Of a stretch of 11,162 nt of DNA, positions 1 to 6,061 are shown piece after piece. Under the pieces are notes generated by a model, which had not been told where the DNA came from, made no database searches, and saw only the letters and a program-made list of their open reading frames with translations. The stretch lies in NCBI GenBank assembly GCA_019594195.1, contig JAFDTP010000057.1, forward strand, positions 1-11,162, given 5' to 3'. Position 1 is the stretch's first letter. Every line of letters starts with the position of its first letter. The DNA comes from Thermoplasmata archaeon. GTDB taxonomy: Archaea > Thermoplasmatota > Thermoplasmata > Halarchaeoplasmatales > Halarchaeoplasmataceae. The position numbers and the translations under genes are program-made.

Positions 1-1822
1 CGATGTTGGCAAGCTGTTGATTTACTGGGTCTCCACCGTATCCGAACTGACCGTTGGTCATTATGTCCGGACCGTGTGAACCTTTAGAATGCGGTCCCGT
101 ACTGGTCATTCCTGTTACTTCACCGTAAGATGGATTCGGACCTCCGTCGTCCATCCTCCACTCGTCGACTCTGTAATTCATGTTAGTGCTGGCACCTACG
201 GACATGACTCCCTGTGCTCCCGAAGGTGCACTCACTGTTCCAAATCCACTACCTGAATTACCTTGTGAATTTATGAACAGAGTACTCTGCGTGTATTGAG
301 TTCCGACATAATCGAACAGTCTTTCATAGAAGTTGAATCCACCGTGATTTTCATCTATGGTCCTTCCAAAGCTGCTGGAAGCTATATCCGCAGTATCAGA
401 AGTTATCGCCACATCTCCTGTATAACCTTCAGTTGTGAAGAACGTTGATGAGTAAGTCGTCGGCACTTCACCGAGCGGGTTACCCGCCGGCAGTGCATCG
501 AAGAATCTACCCATCGGGATTATCTCAGCATCAGGTGACAGACCTCGTGGAAGACCATCTCCGCCTTCTGGTGTCGGTGGATAAGGACTTCCGCCTTCAA
601 CATTATCGTCTGGAACGCCGGTGACTCCTTGTCCTGAGACCGCAGAAGCGGTCCAAGTACCGTGAGCACCCATGGAACCAAAGCTGTTGAAATCACCCAT
701 CAGAGCGACCATATCTCCATCGCCTGGTGTGGTGTGGATCTCGTCCTGTCCGGTCATAGCATGCCATGCATCTTCGTAATCAGTCATCTCACCTATCGTT
801 CCGGGTGGATATCCCATGAATAGGTTGATTATATCATTCATAGTGTATCTGAAGTTCTGCGAGTACGGTATCGGCGTGTCTCCATCAGAGGCAAAGTACA
901 TCATACCTCCAGAGACGTCTGCGATCCCGTCGTCGTTCAAATCTCTAGTTATGGCTTCTGATTCTGGATCATCGCCATCTATCCATGCACCGCTCTCCTC
1001 TACGATCTCTCTGTCATTCAAAAGATCTACGTATACGTTAGCCCATTCATCATCTTCATTCTGGGTCAATAGAACCGCGGGTCTTTCTTCGTACCATTCA
1101 TGAAGCTTTTCATCAGGATGATCTCCGAATCGTACCGTTTCATCCTCTTCTGCAACTTCAGTCACGTTGTACGTCTCTTCTCCGTAATCAGCCCAGATAT
1201 AACCTTCCTCTTCGTATGTTTCGGTTTCATAGGAAGTGTCTACATACCAGCTGTTGTCTATCGTATCCCACCAACTCTCGTAGTCCTGGCTTATCTCTCC
1301 GTCGAAAGCGTAATCCGCCATCGAGACTGGATCGAAAGCTATCGGATGACCGTCGTAAGCTTGGTATTCATCGTCCATGGTGTCATCGTCATATTCGAAT
1401 ACTGCATGTGTTCCTATCAAATCGGGGTGTGCCATGTCGAACCCGGTGTCCATCAACGAGACGGTGACGCCTTCTCCTGTTATGCCCATATCATGGACCT
1501 CTTCCACGTTATGCTGGTCTATCGTATGTGGATCAGTCAACAAGCCTTCAGAAGAAGTCGATTCTCCTTCCGATACGTCCCCTCCACTGAGTATCTCTGT
1601 CAACTCAGGGTCTAAAACGTCTGGTCGATCAACACCTTGCTCTCTGCCCAGATCTTCGAACAGATCTTGCGCTATCTCTGTCTCTTCCTCTTCTATAGTT
1701 GATTCGCCTTCAGGTTCCCCTGCGCGAATCGTAACTGTAGCTGCGGTAAGAACCGAGATCACTAACAGTACTGCTACTGCGACAGAAATTACTATACTTT
1801 TCTTATCATTTTCACTTTTCAT
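1..1822 (-). CDS. Secreted S8 (subtilisin-like) serine protease, C-terminus cut off by window edge
   Basis: Translating the minus strand from ATG at 1822 gives 607 codons with no stop before the left edge. Residues 1-35 look like a signal peptide: a lysine-rich start, then a hydrophobic run ending near TIRAGE. An acidic segment follows, probably part of a propeptide. Subtilase hallmarks appear in order: catalytic Asp125 in SLMDTGFDMAHPDL, catalytic His387 in GAHGTWTASAVSG, oxyanion-hole Asn522 in SQGNSGSGFG, and a GP...GPDI segment (residues 576-587) that normally lies shortly before the catalytic Ser. The GTS serine motif must lie beyond the edge, so catalytic completeness cannot be confirmed. 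The Asp-His spacing is 262 residues against about 32 in subtilisin, so a large insertion is present. It contains DLNDDGIAD (294-302), a likely calcium-binding loop. Role inferred: extracellular protein degradation or processing of surface proteins. The family is certain; the substrate is unknown. Confidence 0.93.
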   Translation of the reverse strand, partial: MKSENDKKSIVISVAVAVLLVISVLTAATVTIRAGEPEGESTIEEEETEIAQDLFEDLGREQGVDRPDVLDPELTEILSGGDVSEGESTSSEGLLTDPHTIDQHNVEEVHDMGITGEGVTVSLMDTGFDMAHPDLIGTHAVFEYDDDTMDDEYQAYDGHPIAFDPVSMADYAFDGEISQDYESWWDTIDNSWYVDTSYETETYEEEGYIWADYGEETYNVTEVAEEDETVRFGDHPDEKLHEWYEERPAVLLTQNEDDEWANVYVDLLNDREIVEESGAWIDGDDPESEAITRDLNDDGIADVSGGMMYFASDGDTPIPYSQNFRYTMNDIINLFMGYPPGTIGEMTDYEDAWHAMTGQDEIHTTPGDGDMVALMGDFNSFGSMGAHGTWTASAVSGQGVTGVPDDNVEGGSPYPPTPEGGDGLPRGLSPDAEIIPMGRFFDALPAGNPLGEVPTTYSSTFFTTEGYTGDVAITSDTADIASSSFGRTIDENHGGFNFYERLFDYVGTQYTQSTLFINSQGNSGSGFGTVSAPSGAQGVMSVGASTNMNYRVDEWRMDDGGPNPSYGEVTGMTSTGPHSKGSHGPDIMTNGQFGYGGDPVNQQLANI

Positions 1823-1830
1823 ATTTTTTT

Positions 1831-1835
1831 CCTCC
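1831..1835 (-). promoter_or_regulatory. Shine-Dalgarno site of the subtilase
   Basis: On the minus strand GGAGG lies 8 nt before the ATG at 1822. This fixes the start and shows that this mRNA has a leader, unlike several genes in this window. Confidence 0.75.
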
Positions 1836-1843
1836 GCATAAAA

Positions 1844-1862
1844 GCAGGAGTATACCTCCTGC
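1844..1862 (-). other. Perfect 7-bp hairpin in the subtilase 5' leader
   Basis: GCAGGAG and CTCCTGC pair exactly around a 5-nt loop (TATAC on the plus strand). On the minus strand it lies between the putative TATA box and the ribosome-binding site, 9 bp upstream of the GGAGG. It could be an mRNA leader hairpin or a dyad bound by a regulator. The function is not shown by the sequence. Confidence 0.5.
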
Positions 1863-1887
1863 TCTACTCGGGCAGGAAATTTGTTTT

Positions 1888-1904
1888 CTAATATATATAT
1901 TTTT
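1888..1904 (-). promoter_or_regulatory. Putative TATA box of the subtilase
   Basis: The minus strand reads AAAAATATATATATTAG here, a long A/T-only TATA-like tract. A start site about 25 bp downstream (near 1870) would give a leader of about 50 nt containing the hairpin and the Shine-Dalgarno site. No other gene lies between this and the terminator of the upstream gene. Confidence 0.5.
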
Positions 1905-1960
1905 AGGTATCCGGCCCTGTATGGGATTCATATATCATGGTAAAATAAAGATCATCAAGG

Positions 1961-2014
1961 TTAAAAAAAAGAAAAGATAAAAGGCAAAGAGATCGGGCGC
2001 TTTCGACCGTCTCT
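1961..2014 (-). terminator. Hairpin plus T-tract terminator of the acidic secreted protein gene
   Basis: Just after the stop at 2040, arms 2007-2014 and 1988-1996 form an eight-pair stem with one bulged base and a 10-nt loop. On the minus strand this is followed by a T-rich tract (1961-1982) that includes eight consecutive Ts. The tract alone would be typical of an archaeal terminator. It separates this gene's transcript from the subtilase. Confidence 0.6.
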
Positions 2015-2039
2015 CCGAACTCTTTCAGTACCTGACTTA

Positions 2040-3011
2040 TCAAGAATTATCTTTTCTTTTCTTATTTATATAGTACAGAGAAGCAGTACCGACAGCGATC
2101 AACAGTACCCCGGGAGTCCCCAAGAACGGTGTTTCTTCATCATCATCTCCATTTTCTTCTATCTCCTGGAGCTCGTAGTCCATGAGTGTCTCGTTTCCAA
2201 CGGGCTGCTCTATCAAAGGCGCATCGTCACCATAACTTTCTTCTTCGTGTTCTCTGGTCTCGAATCTATCTATATGTACCACGTTCCTGACTTCGGGTGA
2301 ATAATACATCTCCCATCGGTGCCATTCGGTGGACCCGTCTCGCATGTCCCTTGCCATATACGTAAAGTTCACCATGTATGTCTGCTCGAACTCCCCTGCC
2401 TCGACAGTTTTGTCTACTCTATCTTCAACTCTTCCCTGGAAAACGTATTCTGTATCTGGTTCATTGTCATCACCGGATAAAACATTTTCAAAGTACCTTC
2501 CCTCGTCAACGCCCCATTCTCGGCCGACTTCGAGAGGGAAATCCATCTCTATCATAGGCGGATGGCGAGCAGACATACCCATGTCCTCGATTTGTGGATC
2601 ATTAGCTATCTCAGCTAGGGTATCTTTACAGTGGTAGAATTCTATCAAAGTTTCATTCTCCGGATTATCTCGATTTCTTTGGATCTCCTCGACTTGGTAG
2701 GTTTCGTACGAAGCATCATCATCATCGATAACTTCAAAGTTGAGTTCTGCCTCGCCGACCACTTCTCTTTCGATATCGGTCACCTGTTCTCCGATCTCGG
2801 CCACAGGGATCCTGTCCTGGTACACCCATCTATCTCCTTCCTGCCATTTCGGCACTTCGGCACTGTCTTCGTTCTCGTTCGCTGAAACGTTAATCACCGG
2901 GACAAAAGTGGAAAATAGCAGAACTGATATCACTGCTGAAACGAGGACCAAACCTATCGGATGATGATCATCTAACATATGATCCAATAAATCTCCTCTC
3001 ATTTTGTTCAC
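2040..3011 (-). CDS. Secreted, C-terminally anchored acidic protein of unknown function
   Basis: The 323-residue protein has a hydrophobic N-terminal segment (residues 18-40, signal peptide or anchor) followed by N-V-S-A and a very acidic exported domain. Near its start is WQEGDRWVYQDRIP; later come FQGRVEDRVDKTVEAGEFEQ and EMYYSPEVRNVVHIDRFE. This pattern of short strands recalls all-beta or lipocalin-like extracellular domains, but I cannot assign a family. The C-terminus has an acidic linker, then TPFLGTPG (294-301), a hydrophobic stretch (302-315) and a basic KKRK tail. That layout matches archaeal cell-surface sorting tails of the PGF-CTERM kind or a plain tail anchor. The first codon is GTG (3009-3011); ATG at 3002 or 2978 are alternatives. 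The TATA box predicts transcription starting near 3012, favouring leaderless initiation at GTG or at ATG 3002. The gene lies directly upstream of the secreted protease but has its own terminator. Confidence 0.85.
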   Translation of the reverse strand: MNKMRGDLLDHMLDDHHPIGLVLVSAVISVLLFSTFVPVINVSANENEDSAEVPKWQEGDRWVYQDRIPVAEIGEQVTDIEREVVGEAELNFEVIDDDDASYETYQVEEIQRNRDNPENETLIEFYHCKDTLAEIANDPQIEDMGMSARHPPMIEMDFPLEVGREWGVDEGRYFENVLSGDDNEPDTEYVFQGRVEDRVDKTVEAGEFEQTYMVNFTYMARDMRDGSTEWHRWEMYYSPEVRNVVHIDRFETREHEEESYGDDAPLIEQPVGNETLMDYELQEIEENGDDDEETPFLGTPGVLLIAVGTASLYYINKKRKDNS

Positions 3012-3033
3012 GGTTCAATTTAGATTGGCCCTG

Positions 3034-3041
3034 AATTTAAA
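3034..3041 (-). promoter_or_regulatory. TATA box of the acidic secreted protein gene
   Basis: TTTAAATT on the minus strand is a near-consensus archaeal TATA element. Its centre is about 26 bp before position 3012, which implies a leaderless or near-leaderless mRNA for the gene starting at 3011 or 3002. It lies between the stop of the Mut7-C gene and this gene, so the two are not simply co-transcribed. Confidence 0.6.
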
Positions 3042-3060
3042 TGTTTCCCTCATCCATCCG

Positions 3061-3513
3061 TCAGTTACTTTTACATCTCGTTATGGACTCTATCCTGCTC
3101 ATGATATCTTCCCAGTGACTCCCCTCCCAATAATATTGATCGCACTCCGGACAATACCAGAACTCTTCATTTCTCTCGTAAACTCTCTCTGGGACTTGGT
3201 CTTTGACTACTTTTTGGTCCTCCTTTATAACTTCAGTGTTGCACTTCGAGCATCTGCTCATAGGGTCAAGGCTGACATCATACTCTAGGATGATCTTACT
3301 GACTATCTCCTCAGCGGAAGACTTTTCGACCAAGAAAACTTTATCTTCTCTGCCAAGCTCCCTGTCTCTCGTGACAATGACTCTTTCTTCTTCTCTAGCG
3401 ATCTCCAGCAGTTTTTCATCTTCACCCTTCGGAGCATATTCCGCATCAACCCCCAGAAGGCGGAGCCATTTAGCGGTTTGGCCCAACATCCTGTCTACTA
3501 AGAATTTTGTCAT
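3061..3513 (-). CDS. Mut7-C family RNase-like protein (PIN-like domain plus zinc ribbon)
   Basis: The 150-residue protein opens with FLVDRMLGQTAKWLRLLG, the signature of the Mut7-C family (PF01927). Acidic residues D7 and D50 (in VIVTRDREL) are likely metal-binding residues of a PIN-like nuclease fold. The second half is a zinc ribbon with C88-x2-C91 and C121-x2-C124, ending in the family-typical YYWEGSHW (127-134). The name comes from the C-terminal domain of animal Mut-7 exonuclease; the archaeal stand-alone proteins are largely uncharacterised, and RNase activity is an inference from fold and homology. Its ATG overlaps the stop of the upstream reductase gene by ATGA, indicating translational coupling. 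It is the last gene of the rtcA operon, which may link it to RNA end metabolism. Length is normal for the family. Confidence 0.88.
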   Translation of the reverse strand: MTKFLVDRMLGQTAKWLRLLGVDAEYAPKGEDEKLLEIAREEERVIVTRDRELGREDKVFLVEKSSAEEIVSKIILEYDVSLDPMSRCSKCNTEVIKEDQKVVKDQVPERVYERNEEFWYCPECDQYYWEGSHWEDIMSRIESITRCKSN

Positions 3514-4142
3514 CGACGATCGACCTCGTATCTCAACAATATGCCGTCGTCCAATCTTTCCAGTTCGATCAGATCGAGATATACGACGTCTTCCAATGCC
3601 AAGGAGCCCTGCCCGTCGACCGGGGTCGGAGCGTCCTTACCGCCTATTATGAGACTTCCAACGAAGACATTGAACTCATCTACTAGACCTGCATCGAAGA
3701 AAGAACTTATGACCTCGCCTCCACCTTCGACCAGGATATCTTCCACGTCCCTGTTCGCCAGTTCTTCAAGAAGAAGGTCCAGATCCACCCTACCTTTATC
3801 ACCGAATCTTGACCAACCCTCTTTATCCGTATCTTCGGTAGTAGCGATCAGCCATCCGCCTTTATCAAATAGTCGAGCGTCCTCGGGGATCCTACCTCCC
3901 GAATCCAAAACTACCTTGAGAGGATGGTCGGGTTCTTCAACGTACTTTTCTTTAACGGTCAATTTGGGATCGTCGGCTAGTACAGTACCGATCCCGACCA
4001 AGATCGCATCGACACGATGCCTCAATTCGTGGACTCTTTGAAAATCCTCATGACCCGATATCTTCACCTCGGTTCTGTCCGGCAAAGCTATCTTACCATC
4101 TGCTGACATAGCCACGTTCACGATCACTTTTGGCCTATCCAT
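3510..4142 (-). CDS. arfC: 2,5-diamino-6-ribosylamino-4(3H)-pyrimidinone 5'-phosphate reductase
   Basis: This enzyme reduces the ribosyl side chain of the pyrimidinone intermediate to ribityl with NAD(P)H in the archaeal/fungal order of riboflavin synthesis, and so feeds FMN/FAD and F420 precursors. The 210-residue protein is a stand-alone RibD C-terminal domain with no deaminase domain, as in Methanocaldococcus and yeast Rib7. Visible family motifs are SADGKIA near residue 13, a central DAILVGIGTVLADDPKLTV, and ILVEGGGEVISSFF before GLVDEF. Start ATG 4142 has a good Shine-Dalgarno site. It is the middle gene of a minus-strand operon, 11 bp after rtcA and overlapping the Mut7-C gene by 4 nt. 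No other riboflavin gene is in the window, so its grouping with RNA-processing genes is probably transcriptional convenience. Assignment is firm at family level; a generic RibD-C reductase is the alternative. Confidence 0.9.
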   Translation of the reverse strand: MDRPKVIVNVAMSADGKIALPDRTEVKISGHEDFQRVHELRHRVDAILVGIGTVLADDPKLTVKEKYVEEPDHPLKVVLDSGGRIPEDARLFDKGGWLIATTEDTDKEGWSRFGDKGRVDLDLLLEELANRDVEDILVEGGGEVISSFFDAGLVDEFNVFVGSLIIGGKDAPTPVDGQGSLALEDVVYLDLIELERLDDGILLRYEVDRR

Positions 4143-4148
4143 GGATCA

Positions 4149-4154
4149 CACCTC
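4149..4154 (-). promoter_or_regulatory. Shine-Dalgarno site of arfC
   Basis: GAGGTG on the minus strand lies 6 nt before ATG 4142 and overlaps the TAG stop of rtcA. This arrangement suggests that translation of the reductase depends on termination of rtcA translation. Confidence 0.7.
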
Positions 4155-5152
4155 TAATATCGGATCTTCACTACGTCTTCATCCTCTATAAGTTCTATCT
4201 CATCTTTCATAAATCTATTGATCAACCAGACGTTGGTCTCGAGATGGCCGGTGACCTTCCTGGTCGTCAGGGTACCCGAAGTTTTCGTAAGCGCCAGAAA
4301 AGGTATGATCTGATCCGCCGCCCTGATATCCAGGGATGTCCGAGCTTTTATCTCTTTTTTGAGGCCATCCGCGGCTCTTTGACCCACCTTTTCTGCGGGG
4401 ACACCTTTTTCTCCCAGGACGCCTCTTCCGAGTAAACTATCACCTTCGGTCCATATGACGATACCGGTTCCAGCGCTGGCGGACTCATAGCTCTCTATCG
4501 ATATCGACGTGTTTATATCGAGGAATTCCTTCAAGACCTGTTTTTTCATCCTTTCAGCTATGTGCTCGGGAAGCTCGCTTACGAAGGCCCTGCCTTCGAT
4601 ACTCTCTATTTCCTTGGATGGTTTAAGTCCTTTCAACTCGCCAGTACCTATATCGATTTTTACTCTACCCCCTCCCTTAGGGTAGTGACCTCTTTTGAGA
4701 AGTTCCGAAGTTATATCGACGTCCATCCGGCGAAGGAGACCCAAAAAAACGTTCTCGAAATAATCATAGGGTGGAGACCATTTGACGTCAGTACCACCCC
4801 GGACCTTTATCGTCGCCTCCTCACGCGCGTCTATCATAGGTGGTATAAGAGCTTGGAGTAGTAAAGTCACGCTGCCGGCCGTTCCGATATCAAAATTATA
4901 GGCGCCGCCTTCGACTTCACCGGGTTCAAAAGTTATCAGTTCAGAACCTTTCTCGACCCCTTCTGTTTCGGCACCACATATCACTGAAGCCGCCTCTATG
5001 GCCTTGAGATGCTGGTGGGAAAGACCGGGATTCGATCTGTTCGCCCTTATATTTCTAACTTTTATATCTCGCCCCTCAGCCATAGATAGGGCTAGTGCGG
5101 ACCTTAATATCTGTCCACCGCCTTCGCCGTGGGAACCGTCTATCTCTAACAT
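4154..5152 (-). CDS. rtcA: RNA 3'-terminal phosphate cyclase
   Basis: RtcA converts RNA 3'-phosphate ends to 2',3'-cyclic phosphates using ATP through a covalent enzyme-AMP intermediate. The N-terminal signature DGSHGEGGGQILRSALALS is intact, as are FDIGTAGSVTLLLQALIP and HYPKGGGRV. The histidine in VTGHLETNVW (codon 4244-4246) corresponds to the adenylated histidine. I place the start at ATG 5152, giving 332 residues that begin MLEIDGS, matching archaeal homologues; an in-frame TTG at 5167 would add five residues (MIRRG) and has no Shine-Dalgarno site. First gene of the operon with arfC and the Mut7-C gene. Divergent from the MEMO gene across an AT-rich region. No RtcB ligase is in the window. 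RtcA rather than the related EPSP-synthase-fold proteins is clear from the signature. Confidence 0.95.
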   Translation of the reverse strand: MLEIDGSHGEGGGQILRSALALSMAEGRDIKVRNIRANRSNPGLSHQHLKAIEAASVICGAETEGVEKGSELITFEPGEVEGGAYNFDIGTAGSVTLLLQALIPPMIDAREEATIKVRGGTDVKWSPPYDYFENVFLGLLRRMDVDITSELLKRGHYPKGGGRVKIDIGTGELKGLKPSKEIESIEGRAFVSELPEHIAERMKKQVLKEFLDINTSISIESYESASAGTGIVIWTEGDSLLGRGVLGEKGVPAEKVGQRAADGLKKEIKARTSLDIRAADQIIPFLALTKTSGTLTTRKVTGHLETNVWLINRFMKDEIELIEDEDVVKIRY

Positions 5153-5167
5153 GCCTCTTCTTATCAA

Positions 5168-5229
5168 GATAAATATGATTTAGTTTTTCCCACGATAGTT
5201 TTAAGTATATTTTTTCACATTACCAAGAT
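5168..5229. promoter_or_regulatory. Divergent promoter region of rtcA and the MEMO gene
   Basis: The A/T tract at 5199-5212 reads TTTTAAGTATATTT on the plus strand and is TATA-like on both strands. For the plus strand it predicts a start near 5232, just before the MEMO ATG. For rtcA it could give a start near 5180; an alternative minus-strand box, CATATTTATC (5168-5177), would give a leaderless rtcA at ATG 5152. Which one is used cannot be decided from sequence. Confidence 0.5.
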
Positions 5230-5236
5230 GGTGATC
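5230..5236 (+). promoter_or_regulatory. Shine-Dalgarno site of the MEMO gene
   Basis: GGTGATC is complementary to the 16S rRNA 3'-end motif GATCACC and lies 4 nt before ATG 5241, a correct spacing for this 3' part of the extended site. It supports the chosen start. Confidence 0.6.
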
Positions 5237-5240
5237 ATAC

Positions 5241-6056
5241 ATGGTTAGAAAACCGGCGGTCGCTGGAAGATTCTATCCAGGCGATGAAAACTCTCTGAGA
5301 AAAAAGATAGAAGAATGCTTCGATCACGAGATAGGGCCTGGTGATATGCCTTCCACGGATGTGGAAAGTAAAGACGTAAAGGGTTTTGTGTGCCCCCATG
5401 CCGGTTATCCCTATTCAGGTCCAGTAGCCGCTCATTCTTACAAAACACTGGTGGAATCCGGGATCCCTGAGACAGTGATATTCCTTGGTCCAAGCCATCA
5501 AGGCATGGGCACTGGTATCGCGGTATCGGACGAGGATTATGAAACACCTCTAGGGATAGTAGAAACAGACCAGGAGATGGTCGAGGCCATATCCGGAGAT
5601 ATCATACAGGTGGACAACGTGGCACATGCTAGGGAACATTCCATCGAAGTGCAGATGCCGTTCCTCCAGTATTTCTCTGATTCCTTCAAAGCCGTACCTA
5701 TATGTTTCAACAAGCAGGACCTCCGGACCTCAAAAAAAGTAGGAAAGATATTGAATGACGCTGTAGAAGGAGAGGACTCCGTAATTATTGCATCGACCGA
5801 TTTTTCGCACTACGTATTGGAAGAAACTGCTAAAGAGAAAGACAAGAAAGCGATAGATAAAATATTGGAAAACGATCCTGAAGGGCTCTACGAGACCGTC
5901 GAAAAAGAGCACATATCCATGTGCGGCTACGGTCCCGTGGTATCGATGATGATCGGTTCCGGAGGGACAGAAGGAGAACTGCTCAAATACGCTACCAGCG
6001 GCGACGTGACCCCTCAGAAGGAAGTTGTCGGCTACGGGTCTATAGCCTTTAGATAA
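5241..6056 (+). CDS. MEMO1 family protein (AmmeMemoRadiSam system protein B)
   Basis: The 271-residue protein is full length for the MEMO family, related in fold to extradiol dioxygenases and LigB. It starts with the family signature RKPAVAGRFYPGD. Metal-site residues of human MEMO1 have clear counterparts: H53 in CPHAGYPYSG, H86 in LGPSHQG and C228 in MCGYGP. EHSIEVQMPFLQYF and ASTDFSHY are also conserved family segments. The enzymatic activity of archaeal members is not established; human MEMO1 binds metal and has been linked to redox and copper or iron handling. The gene is monocistronic, with its own Shine-Dalgarno site, and converges on a radical SAM gene with only 5 bp between stops. 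MEMO, AMMECR1 and a radical SAM enzyme co-occur widely in archaea and bacteria; the AMMECR1 partner is absent from this window. Confidence 0.93.
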   Translation: MVRKPAVAGRFYPGDENSLRKKIEECFDHEIGPGDMPSTDVESKDVKGFVCPHAGYPYSGPVAAHSYKTLVESGIPETVIFLGPSHQGMGTGIAVSDEDYETPLGIVETDQEMVEAISGDIIQVDNVAHAREHSIEVQMPFLQYFSDSFKAVPICFNKQDLRTSKKVGKILNDAVEGEDSVIIASTDFSHYVLEETAKEKDKKAIDKILENDPEGLYETVEKEHISMCGYGPVVSMMIGSGGTEGELLKYATSGDVTPQKEVVGYGSIAFR

Positions 6057-6061
6057 CCGTA

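Noticed and set aside
816..1841. Plus-strand open frames at 816-1103, 1100-1615, 1216-1467 and 1377-1841
   Set aside because: They lie entirely opposite the subtilase, which has conserved catalytic motifs, and their translations are low-complexity Ser/Arg/Pro-rich with no recognisable domain.
3203..4041. Plus-strand open frames opposite the Mut7-C and reductase genes
   Set aside because: Serine-rich translations typical of antisense to acidic-coding DNA; the minus-strand genes have clear family motifs.
5228..5248. Six-codon ORF (MVIIHG) overlapping the MEMO start
   Set aside because: Its ATG lies inside the region forming the MEMO Shine-Dalgarno site and is out of frame; such a short frame arises easily by chance.
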